Source: Coriobacteriaceae bacterium AM113-163 (GTDB lineage: Bacteria > Actinomycetota > Coriobacteriia > Coriobacteriales > Coriobacteriaceae). From it: a DNA stretch of 29,061 nucleotides. The position numbers and the translations under genes were made by a program. The stretch spans positions 1 to 29,061 of the forward strand of contig JAQDWB010000024.1 of NCBI GenBank assembly GCA_027673765.1, written 5' to 3'. The notes under the pieces are model-generated. The model had not been told where the DNA came from, did not search any database, and worked only from the letters and a program-made list of their open reading frames with translations. Positions 7,110 to 14,830 of this stretch are shown piece by piece. The first letter of the stretch is position 1; each line of letters begins with the position of its first letter.

Positions 7110-8486
7110 TTAGAGCGTGATGATGTCCGAGATATTGAGGGCCCGAGCGTCAGCGGCATCGTGTGTGGCGAGTAGGAGCATGCGACCGTCGAGCAGATCG
7201 AGCACGACCTCGGCCGTCGCATCGCGCGCGACGACATCCAGGCCGGTAAAGGGCTCGTCCAGAATCACCGCGCCGCCCGGGCACAGCAGTGCTCGGGCAA
7301 TCTCGACGCGACGACGCTGCCCACCCGAGAGCTCGGCCACGCGAGCATGCACATCGATTCCCGGCACCAGCAGGCGCAGCAATGCCGCGGCGCTCGAAGC
7401 ATCCACACGCGCATCGGCGCACACCAGCACGTTATCCAAAGCCGAGACGCCCTCTACCAGACGTGCATCCTGAAACACCATCGAGCACGGCGCGCACTCC
7501 CCCGCTGCCAACGAAAGCAGCGTCGACTTGCCCATGCCCGAAGCGCCCATCACACAGATACGCCCACCCGCAGGCACGTTGAGCACTAGACCATCCAGCG
7601 CCGGCGCCCAGGGCGCACGATCGCCCACGGCAAGCGCAAGCTCCGCTGCGGCGCCATCGCTCGCGGCCCCCGCACGCCCGCGAGCGCCGCGCCCATGCGC
7701 CCGCACGGCCGCGCGCCACGCCACGGGTCCCGAAACCCGCAGCAGCCACACCAGCACGCGCTCGCACGCCCACGAGGCGGCAACGACCAGCACGGTCCAA
7801 GCCAGCAGGTCGGCCGTCTCAATCAAAAGCTTTGCCTGATAGATGCGCTCACCCACGGTGCCCACCGCCATGCCGATCAGCTCGGCTGCCACGCCGGCCT
7901 TCCAGCTCATGCCGATCACGGCACGGGCACACGAAAGCACAAACGGCAGGACTTCGCGCCAGGTATGAGCGCAAAACAGGCGCCATCCCCGCACGCCATG
8001 CAGGCGGAACATCTGCTCCAGCGGCTTATCCACTTGTGCCAAGCCCTCGACCAGAGAGAAATACACGCCCGGCAGCGCCATCAAAAAGACTGCCGCGATG
8101 CTCACGCGCGCCGACCCCAGCCAGATAAGCAACAGGACCACCACGCAGGCGACCGGCGTCGCCTTTACAAACGACAGCGCCGGAGCCACCAGGTGCGCAA
8201 ACGCACGCGAACGTGACGAAATCCCGGCAAGTACGCCACCGCACACCGCGGCAAGCGCCAACCCGCCCAGTATCCGCGCGCCCGAGCCCGCCAAAATCGC
8301 CCAGGTACCGCCATCGCGCACCAGGCGCAGCAGCGCCAAGGCAACAGCACCCGGCCCCGGCAAAATCAGCGGCTGCGCCACCAGCGCCGCCACCAGCATC
8401 CACGCGGCAAGCCAAAAGGCGGCGACGGCACCTACTGCCGCCACCGCCTTCATACGCTCTGTCATTTGTCGAGCAAACGCACGCAC
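7110..8486 (-). CDS. ABC transporter permease-ATPase fusion, SsuC/SsuB (NitT/TauT) type
   Basis: A single 458-residue polypeptide joins an ABC importer permease (about 1-255) and its ATPase (about 280-458) through an Arg/Ala/Gly-rich linker. The permease has six hydrophobic segments and the coupling-helix region around WKAGVAAELIGMAVGTVG (195-212), as in SsuC/TauC-type proteins. The ATPase shows Walker A GASGMGKST (314-322), Q339, signature LSGGQ (386-390), Walker B AVILDEP (406-412) and H442. It is compact: only about 17 residues separate Walker A from the Q-loop, so the usual beta-strand insert is missing. The start is GTG 8486, six bases after GGAG, three bases beyond the stop of the substrate-binding protein gene. 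Last gene of the hydrogenase operon. The substrate is unknown. Confidence 0.85.
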   Translation of the reverse strand: MRAFARQMTERMKAVAAVGAVAAFWLAAWMLVAALVAQPLILPGPGAVALALLRLVRDGGTWAILAGSGARILGGLALAAVCGGVLAGISSRSRAFAHLVAPALSFVKATPVACVVVLLLIWLGSARVSIAAVFLMALPGVYFSLVEGLAQVDKPLEQMFRLHGVRGWRLFCAHTWREVLPFVLSCARAVIGMSWKAGVAAELIGMAVGTVGERIYQAKLLIETADLLAWTVLVVAASWACERVLVWLLRVSGPVAWRAAVRAHGRGARGRAGAASDGAAAELALAVGDRAPWAPALDGLVLNVPAGGRICVMGASGMGKSTLLSLAAGECAPCSMVFQDARLVEGVSALDNVLVCADARVDASSAAALLRLLVPGIDVHARVAELSGGQRRRVEIARALLCPGGAVILDEPFTGLDVVARDATAEVVLDLLDGRMLLLATHDAADARALNISDIITL

Positions 8487-8489
8487 GGG

Positions 8490-9548
8490 CTACTCCAAGT
8501 AGTAGAAATCGTCAGCCGGAAGCTTGCCACCAACGGCGCTCGCGTCCGCGTCGAACAGTACCTGCAGATACCCGCTAAGTGCCGCCTTCATATCCTTGCC
8601 CGTCTGGCAGACAAGCATGCACCCGGGAATCGCCTTCTCGGCGATCTTGGCGTTATCCACGATGCCGGCATCGACCACGGCCTGCGCCCAGTCTGCCGGC
8701 GCCGCATTGACAGCCTTAACGCTCGCCGCATGGCAGCTCAAGAACTCCGCCACGGCCTCGGGATGTTCCTCGGCAAACGCGCGGCGCACCACGGTCACGC
8801 CCGTCAGCAGGCGCGAGCCCGTGTCACCCGCCAGCTCGTCCCACACATCGGTCAGGCTCACCGGCGCCGATAGCTTGCCCTCGCTCTTGGCGATGGCAGC
8901 GGTCTTGAACGGCTCCGGCAGCACGCCCACGGCGGACGGGTCGGCAAGCAGCGCCGACAGCACCTCGGTGGGCTCGCTCTTAAACTCAAGCGCCACCTGG
9001 CCTGTCAGGCCCGCGCGCTCCAGCAGGTAGTTCATGACGTACTCCGGCGTGGTGCCCTTGCCCGTCATATAGACGGTACGCCCCGCCAGATCGCCAAACG
9101 AGGCCACGCTCGCATCGCCCGTCACTACGTTCAGCACGCCCAGCGTGTTGATGTCGATGACCTGCACCGCGCCCTCGGTCTTGTTGTAGAGCACGCTCGC
9201 CACGTTGGCGGGCACCAGGGCAATGTCGATATCGCCCTGAATGACCTTGGGCACAATCTCGTCGGCGGCAGTGTTGATCGCAAAGTCGAACTCATTGTCC
9301 GTCTCGCCATCGGCAGCCTGGTCCATAAACTGCACCAGGCCAATCGAGGTCGGCCCCTTGAGCGAGGCGACGTGCACCTCAACCGGCTCTGCGGCGGCAC
9401 CGTCAGCGGCAGACCCGGCAGCCGAACCCGCGGCGGACCCGGCACCGGTAGCCCCGCCGCCACAGCCCGCGAGCGCAAGCGACAGAGCGCCCGCGGCGAG
9501 CGCCGAGGCAAACCCCCGGCGCGACATCTCAAAATCAAACGTACGCAT
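8490..9548 (-). CDS. ABC transporter substrate-binding lipoprotein (NitT/TauT/NMT1-like)
   Basis: This 352-residue periplasm-facing binding protein partners the fused permease-ATPase immediately downstream. The signal peptide carries a twin-arginine motif (SRRGF, 9-13) followed by the hydrophobic segment and lipobox LALAGC with C29, so it is probably a Tat-exported lipoprotein. A Gly/Ala/Ser linker (30-50) precedes the type II binding fold with features of the SsuA/ThiY/NMT1 class: the opening strand VHVASLKGP, then GDIDIALVPANVASVLYN, the GVLNVVTGD region, and GVLPEPFKTA. That class binds sulfonates, nitrate, pyrimidine precursors and similar small ligands; the sequence does not tell me which. 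ATG 9548 lies two bases after the hydrogenase stop, with AGGGG eleven bases upstream; GTG 9557 is the alternative. Confidence 0.85.
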   Translation of the reverse strand: MRTFDFEMSRRGFASALAAGALSLALAGCGGGATGAGSAAGSAAGSAADGAAAEPVEVHVASLKGPTSIGLVQFMDQAADGETDNEFDFAINTAADEIVPKVIQGDIDIALVPANVASVLYNKTEGAVQVIDINTLGVLNVVTGDASVASFGDLAGRTVYMTGKGTTPEYVMNYLLERAGLTGQVALEFKSEPTEVLSALLADPSAVGVLPEPFKTAAIAKSEGKLSAPVSLTDVWDELAGDTGSRLLTGVTVVRRAFAEEHPEAVAEFLSCHAASVKAVNAAPADWAQAVVDAGIVDNAKIAEKAIPGCMLVCQTGKDMKAALSGYLQVLFDADASAVGGKLPADDFYYLE

Positions 9549-9550
9549 CG

Positions 9551-11362
9551 CTAGCACGTCCCCTCGTTAGGCATCGACCAGGCGTGATGGTCGGTATGCA
9601 GCAGCTCTTCGGCCAGTGGCGAGAGCGGCTCGCCCAAGAACTCGCGGTAGCACGCCTGGACATCGGGATTCTCGTGCGAGAAGCGAATGTCCGCAGCGGC
9701 ATCCAGGCCCCACAGCACCTGACCGCGCTCGGCTGCCAGCTCGCAGCCGTCGTGGATGGGCTGACCGCCGCCACCGACGCAGCCGCCCGGGCACGCCATG
9801 ACCTCAACGAAGTCATAGCTCACGCGGCCGTCGCGAATCGCGTCAAGCAGGCGGGCGGCGTTGCCCAGCCCGTGCGCCACGGCGACGCGCACCTTGGTGC
9901 CATCGATATCGGCCACGGCTTCCTTCCAGCCGTCCAGGCCGCGCACGTCGGTAAAGAAGTCGGCATCGGGGTTCTTGCCCGTCACCAGGTAGTAGGCCGA
10001 GCGCACGGCGGCCTCCATCACGCCGCCCGTGGCGCCAAAGATCACACCCGCGCCCGTGCCAAAGCCCAGCGGCGTATCGAGCGGCTCCTCGGTAAGCGTG
10101 TCAACGCTCACGTGGCTCGCGCGGATCATGCGCACCATCTCGCGCACCGTCAGCGCAACGTCAACGTCGGGCGTACCGTCCTCGCCCACCATGCTCGGCA
10201 GCGCGCACTCGGCCTTCTTGGCCGTGCACGGCATCACGGACACCACAAACAGGCGCTCGGGCTCCACGCCCAGCACCTTGGCGTAGTAGGTCTTGGCGAT
10301 GGCGCCGAACATCTGCTGCGGCGACTTGGACGTGGACAGACTGTCGACAAACTCGGGGTAGCGCGCCTTCACAAAGCGAACCCAGCCCGGGCAGCAGCTC
10401 GTGAACATGGGCCAGCCGCGGCTGTCGCCCTCGCCCTTGGCGGCCTTACCCAGGCGCTCGAGCAGCTCGGAGCCCTCCTCCATAATGGTGAGATCGGCCG
10501 AGAAATCGGTATCGAACACGTACTCAAAGCCAACGCGGCGCAGCGCGCAAGCCAGGCGTTCGACGGTAGCCTCCTCGCGCGGAATGCCAAGCTCCTCGCC
10601 CCAGGCGGTACGCACGGCCGGCGCAATCTGCACCAGCACGATCTTGTCGGGATCGGCGATGGCGTCGAACACGGTCTCGGTATCGTCACGCTCGCGCAGG
10701 GCGCCCGTCGGGCAATGCGTGATGCACTGACCGCACGCGACGCAATCGGTCTTGCCGATCGGCGCACGCCCACGGGTGCCCACGGCGGTATGCGTGGCGC
10801 GGTTGGTCAGATCCCAAATCCCTAAGCCCTGCACGCTCTCGCACACCTTGATGCAGCGCATGCATTTAATGCACTTGTCGTTATCGCGGATGATGGGGAA
10901 ATCGAAGTCCCAGCCCTCGCGCGCCAAGTGCTGCTCGTACGGCAGATAGAAGATGCCAAGGTCGTTGGCGATGGTCTGCAGATTGCAGTTACCACTGCGC
11001 ACGCAGCTCGTACAGCGCGAGTCGTGCTGGGACAGCAGCAGCTGCACGTTGGTGCGACGGGCCTCGCGGGCCTTGGGACTGTTGGTATGGACCACCATGC
11101 CGTCGAGCACGTAGTTGTTGCAGGCGGCAACCAGCTGGTCGCAGCCCTCAACCTCGACCACGCATACGCGGCAGCCGCCGATCTCGTTTAGATCGCGCAG
11201 GTAGCACAGGGTGGGAATCTGGATGCTGACGGACTTGGCCGCATCCAGGATCGTGGTGTGCTCGGGAACCACGACCTCGCAATTATCGATAGTGAGCTTG
11301 ACCATGTTATGCGCTCCGTTTTCGGTGTTGTCGCTGACGGTGGTGTTGTTGGGCTCTACCAT
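9551..11362 (-). CDS. hydA: [FeFe]-hydrogenase catalytic subunit
   Basis: This 603-residue hydrogenase interconverts protons and H2 in the cytoplasm. Domains in order: a [2Fe-2S] domain (C53, C64, C67, C81); a His-Cys3 [4Fe-4S] site (H113, C117, C120, C126); two [4Fe-4S] sites (CIKCMRC and C174; CVACGQC and C217); then the H-cluster domain with TSCCPGW (relay C323, ligand C324), MPCTAKK (C379) and ACPGGCVGGGGQP (C524, C528). There is no C-terminal extension, so this is the M3-like architecture of group A enzymes. The start overlaps the upstream flavoprotein stop by seven bases, with GGAGG eight bases upstream; an internal ATG at 11305, also with GGAG, would give the more usual MVKLTIDN start. 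The GltD-like partner suggests NAD(P)H-linked chemistry. No maturases (HydEFG) are in the window. Confidence 0.95.
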   Translation of the reverse strand: MVEPNNTTVSDNTENGAHNMVKLTIDNCEVVVPEHTTILDAAKSVSIQIPTLCYLRDLNEIGGCRVCVVEVEGCDQLVAACNNYVLDGMVVHTNSPKAREARRTNVQLLLSQHDSRCTSCVRSGNCNLQTIANDLGIFYLPYEQHLAREGWDFDFPIIRDNDKCIKCMRCIKVCESVQGLGIWDLTNRATHTAVGTRGRAPIGKTDCVACGQCITHCPTGALRERDDTETVFDAIADPDKIVLVQIAPAVRTAWGEELGIPREEATVERLACALRRVGFEYVFDTDFSADLTIMEEGSELLERLGKAAKGEGDSRGWPMFTSCCPGWVRFVKARYPEFVDSLSTSKSPQQMFGAIAKTYYAKVLGVEPERLFVVSVMPCTAKKAECALPSMVGEDGTPDVDVALTVREMVRMIRASHVSVDTLTEEPLDTPLGFGTGAGVIFGATGGVMEAAVRSAYYLVTGKNPDADFFTDVRGLDGWKEAVADIDGTKVRVAVAHGLGNAARLLDAIRDGRVSYDFVEVMACPGGCVGGGGQPIHDGCELAAERGQVLWGLDAAADIRFSHENPDVQACYREFLGEPLSPLAEELLHTDHHAWSMPNEGTC

Positions 11363-13188
11363 TCCAGGTTCCTCCCTCCGCGGAACGCGCCAAAGCCAAA
11401 GTGATCGCAACGCAGGCAGCGGCTCGCCTCCTGGCGCGCCTCCTCCTCGGTAAGGCCCTGCTCGACCAGATTCCAATCGTGAATGCGCTCGCCGGCCTCG
11501 CGCTCGCCCAGCTCGCAGCGGCCGCACTCGTGCTTGCCCTTAAACTGTACGGTCGGCAGCTCAACGTCGAGCTTGATCTTGTGGTCAAAGCCCAGGTAGC
11601 GGTCGATATTTGCCGAAGCAACGCGACCGGCGTTGATGGCTCGGATGACGGTGGCGGGACCGGTCTGGCAGTCGCCGCCGCTAAAGAGGCCATCGAAGTT
11701 GGGAACGGCGCCATCCGAATCGGTGACCACGCAGCCCCACTTACAAGCGATGCCCATGTCCTCAAACGGCTTGGAATCGATGTCCTGGCCAATGGCCACA
11801 AACACGCGCTCGCAGGGAATGACGCGCTCGGGCGTGGCGGCGGCACGCGGGGCCGGACGCCCACGACGGGGCGCGCCGATAATCTGCGGCTGCACGCGCA
11901 GGCCACTCACGCGACCTTCCTCGCCCGTCTCGATAGCGAGCGGGGCGGTCAACTCCAGCACCTCGCAGCCCTCGGCCTGGGCGCCGGCGATCTCGGCGTC
12001 CTGGGCCGTCATGTCGCAGATGCGACGGCGGTAGACGATGCTCACCTTTTCGGCACCGCAGCGCACGGCGGAGCGCGCCACGTCCATGGCCACGTTGCCG
12101 CCGCCGATGACGCACACGCGCTGGCCGCTCAGGTCGGGCAGCTCGTCGTCGCCGATGGCGCGCAGCATCTTGACGGCCGACTCCACGCCGGGAGCCTCTT
12201 CGCCCGGAAGGCCGAGCTTCTTATCGCTGTGGGCGCCAATGGCCAGGTAGACGGCATCGAACTCGTCGCGCAGGCGGGCAAGTTCCTCGCCGTTGACGGA
12301 GTGATCGAGCTCAACGTCGATGCCGGCGCTCAAGATCCAGTCGATCTCGGCCTGCAGGCGCTCGCGCGGCAGGCGGTAGCTGGGGATGCCGTAGCGCAAC
12401 ATGCCGCCCAAGTGGTGACGCTGCTCAAAGATCATCACCTTGTGGCCCATCACGGCCAGGTAGTAGGCGCAGGAAAGGCCGGCCGGGCCGCCGCCGATCA
12501 CGGCGACGCGCTTGCCGGTGTTGTCCACTACATGCGGCTTGTGGTCGTTGAGGTCACTGTGCTCGACGGCAAAACGCTTGAGGGCGAGGATGTTCATGGG
12601 GTCGTCGACCATGCCACGGCGGCAGTGCATCTCGCAGGGATGCTCGCACACCAGGCCGCAGACAAGCGGCAGCGGATTGTTCTTGCGGATGACCTTGACG
12701 GCGTCGGCATAGCGGCCGGCCTCGACCAGCGAAATGTACCCGGGAATGTCGACGTGCGCCGGGCAGCCCGAGACGCACGGGACGCGGGCCTCGCGGTCAA
12801 AGCCACAGGAGTGTTCGCGGATGTGGTGTTCAAAGTCGTCGCGGAAGCCACGGATAGCCGTAAGTGCCATAGCACCGGCCTCGTAACCGATGGCGCAGTC
12901 GCTCGAAAGATAGATGGTGCGGGCGGTGCGCTCGATCAAATTGAGCGTGGACTCGTCGGCGCGGCCCTCGAGCACATCGGCGAGCAGATCGCTCAGCGCG
13001 CTCAGCCCCACGCGGCAGGGCGTGCATTTGCCGCAGCTCTGGGTGGAGCACAGGTTGACGAGCGCTGCCGTAAACTCAACGGGGCACGGGGCGAGCGAAC
13101 TCACCGCCAGACGACGTCCGAGCGCATCGTGCAGGTCGTCCATGACGGCCTGAGCGTGGCTGCGTTCCATTACATGCAGTCGTGCCAT
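11356..13188 (-). CDS. Hydrogenase-associated GltD-like FAD/NAD(P) oxidoreductase with NuoF-type Fe-S module
   Basis: This 610-residue electron-transfer subunit is the first gene of the hydrogenase operon. Residues 1-130 resemble only the C-terminal Fe-S part of NuoF (CGKCTPC at 52-58 and C98); the FMN/NADH domain of NuoF is absent. From about 135 it is a GltD/NfnB-type flavoprotein: Cys-rich [4Fe-4S] segment CVSGCPAHVDIPGYI (138-152) with CGLVCEHPCEMHC, FAD motif VIGGGPAGLSC (230-240), a second Rossmann motif VIGGGNVAMDVARS for NAD(P), YRRR, and GLFSGGDCQTGPATVIRAI for FAD. A further Cys group sits near the C-terminus (CGRC and CLRC). It probably passes electrons between NAD(P)H and HydA. 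The start has AGGGG five bases upstream. The arrangement fits the glutamate-synthase-like hydrogenases placed in group A2 (inferred). Confidence 0.88.
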   Translation of the reverse strand: MARLHVMERSHAQAVMDDLHDALGRRLAVSSLAPCPVEFTAALVNLCSTQSCGKCTPCRVGLSALSDLLADVLEGRADESTLNLIERTARTIYLSSDCAIGYEAGAMALTAIRGFRDDFEHHIREHSCGFDREARVPCVSGCPAHVDIPGYISLVEAGRYADAVKVIRKNNPLPLVCGLVCEHPCEMHCRRGMVDDPMNILALKRFAVEHSDLNDHKPHVVDNTGKRVAVIGGGPAGLSCAYYLAVMGHKVMIFEQRHHLGGMLRYGIPSYRLPRERLQAEIDWILSAGIDVELDHSVNGEELARLRDEFDAVYLAIGAHSDKKLGLPGEEAPGVESAVKMLRAIGDDELPDLSGQRVCVIGGGNVAMDVARSAVRCGAEKVSIVYRRRICDMTAQDAEIAGAQAEGCEVLELTAPLAIETGEEGRVSGLRVQPQIIGAPRRGRPAPRAAATPERVIPCERVFVAIGQDIDSKPFEDMGIACKWGCVVTDSDGAVPNFDGLFSGGDCQTGPATVIRAINAGRVASANIDRYLGFDHKIKLDVELPTVQFKGKHECGRCELGEREAGERIHDWNLVEQGLTEEEARQEASRCLRCDHFGFGAFRGGRNLEW

Positions 13189-13303
13189 AAGATCCCCTCT
13201 CACATGGCAGCCCGGAGGCGAGGCCGGGCGAAGTTGCTACACGCACAACACTGACCTAAAAAGTTGTTAGGTCTCCACGCAGTTCGGCAGGCGGTATGAA
13301 ATG

Positions 13304-13319
13304 TCACCCTCGACGGTGA
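13304..13319 (-). promoter_or_regulatory. Palindromic operator candidate upstream of the hydrogenase operon
   Basis: TCACCCTCGACGGTGA is a 16-bp palindrome (TCACC and GGTGA arms around TCGA) with one mismatched pair. It lies about 115 bp upstream of the operon's first gene. The binding protein is unknown; the site does not look like a Rex box. Confidence 0.4.
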
Positions 13320-13374
13320 AATAGAACATTACCGCAGATAAATGCCATATTTGATAAAACGCGTTACCAAATGA

Positions 13375-13412
13375 CAATGCCCCGCCCACGCAATCACGTG
13401 GACGGGGCATTG
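13375..13412 (-). terminator. Terminator of the PTS/phospho-alpha-glucosidase operon
   Basis: 16-nt arms (13375-13390 and 13397-13412) are complementary apart from one pair, around a 6-nt loop. The hairpin lies 33 bp after the GH4 stop and is followed on the minus strand by a weak T stretch (TCATTTGG). Confidence 0.65.
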
Positions 13413-13444
13413 CTCCAGGTATGCGGCCAGCGACCCTGTTGCTT

Positions 13445-14827
13445 TTACTTAAGCTCGGGCCAGTAACCCTTGTTGGCCTCGATCATGTCGTCGAGAACCT
13501 CCTTGGCGACCTTCATCGAAGGCACGGTCTTGTTGAGCGTAAAGGCCTTGAGCGCCTTCTCGTACGAACCCTCGATCGTAGCCTCGACCACGAGCTTCTC
13601 GGAGTTCAGCTGCTGCATCATGAGGCCCTGCTGGAACAGAGGAATGTTGTCGCGGCTGATGACCTCGGGGCCATTCTTGCCAATGTAGGCAGGCAGCTCG
13701 ACCATAGCGTCGTAGGGCATGTTGGGGATAGCGCCCTTGTTCTCGCAAATGACCAGGAAGCGCTGCTTGGTATCGTTCTTCAGAGCGATAGCCAGGTCGG
13801 CAATCCAGTCGCCGTGGCTGCCCGCATAGAACGTGCTCTCGTCGATCTCGCCCGTCTTCTCGTAGTGGTCGATGCCGTCGAAGAGGTTCTTCTCGCGCGT
13901 CTCCTCAACCTCGTTAGCACGGGTGCGCTCAGGGTTGGAATGCTCGACGAACTCCTTCTGCTGCAGGTAGTAGTTCAGGTACGTGTTAGGCAGGTACTCC
14001 GGGAAGCACTCCATGATCTCGTACTCGCCCTTCCAGACGTAGTACCAGCTGCCCTTGGTGTGGCGGTTCTGCTCGGGGTGCTCGTCAGTGGCCTCCTCGG
14101 GCTTCTTTGCCATGAGCGAGCCCATGCCCTTGAGGTAGGAGTCGGGCAGCAGAATCTCATGCTCCTTGATGTACTCGCGCAGCTGCGGGAGCACCTCCTC
14201 GCCCTTGTGGCGAATCGAGGTGAACCAACCAAAGTGGTTGAGGCCAAAGTAATCGTACTCGACATCCTTCTTGTCGATATCGAGTGCGGCGCAAACCACG
14301 TCGATGATCGCGATCGGCATGTCGCAGATGTTGATGATGCGAGCGTTGGGACGCAGCACGCGGCAGCCCTCGGACACGATGGCGGCAGGGTTGGAGTAGT
14401 TGAGAATCCAGTAGTCCTTCTTGGCGTACTTCTCAACGTCGTCGATCAGTTCGACCATGGGGAAGATGGTGCGCATGCCGTAGGCAAGGCCGCCGCAACC
14501 GCAAGTCTCCTGGCCCACGCAGCCGTGACGCAGCGGAATCTTCTCGTCCTGCTCGCGCATGGCGTAGCCGCCCACGCGCATCTGGGCAAACACGAAGCTC
14601 GCGTCCGTAAAGGCAGTCTCCTTGTCGGTGGTCACCGTGAGCTTGATGTCCAGGCCGAGGTCCTCGTGCAAAATCCAGTCCACGAGCACGCCGATCTTGC
14701 GCTGGCGCTCCTCGTTGATGTCGTACAGACGAATCTCGTCAACGTCGAGCTCGTCCTTGCGCAGAGCGATGGACTTGACGATGCCGGGGGTAAAGGTGGA
14801 TCCGCCACCACACAGAGTAATGATCAT
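13445..14827 (-). CDS. 6-phospho-alpha-glucosidase, glycoside hydrolase family 4
   Basis: This 460-residue GH4 enzyme hydrolyses 6-phospho-alpha-glucosides (phosphorylated maltose-type disaccharides) made by the PTS encoded upstream, using NAD and a divalent metal. The N-terminus has the NAD-binding start ITLCGGGSTFTPG (3-15). NYSNPAA (143-149), C168 in CDMP (168-171) and H198 in GLNHFGW provide the metal site. In GH4, CDMP is the signature of the alpha-specific enzymes (GlvA/MalH), in contrast to beta-glucosidase members, so the alpha specificity has direct sequence support. The length is typical. Last gene of the operon, starting three bases after the EIICB stop, with GGAG upstream. Confidence 0.9.
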   Translation of the reverse strand: MIITLCGGGSTFTPGIVKSIALRKDELDVDEIRLYDINEERQRKIGVLVDWILHEDLGLDIKLTVTTDKETAFTDASFVFAQMRVGGYAMREQDEKIPLRHGCVGQETCGCGGLAYGMRTIFPMVELIDDVEKYAKKDYWILNYSNPAAIVSEGCRVLRPNARIINICDMPIAIIDVVCAALDIDKKDVEYDYFGLNHFGWFTSIRHKGEEVLPQLREYIKEHEILLPDSYLKGMGSLMAKKPEEATDEHPEQNRHTKGSWYYVWKGEYEIMECFPEYLPNTYLNYYLQQKEFVEHSNPERTRANEVEETREKNLFDGIDHYEKTGEIDESTFYAGSHGDWIADLAIALKNDTKQRFLVICENKGAIPNMPYDAMVELPAYIGKNGPEVISRDNIPLFQQGLMMQQLNSEKLVVEATIEGSYEKALKAFTLNKTVPSMKVAKEVLDDMIEANKGYWPELK

Positions 14828-14830
14828 TGT

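Noticed and set aside
11401..13254. A 617-codon forward open frame opposite the hydrogenase flavoprotein
   Set aside because: It is an antisense shadow of a gene with clear FAD, NAD(P) and Fe-S motifs.
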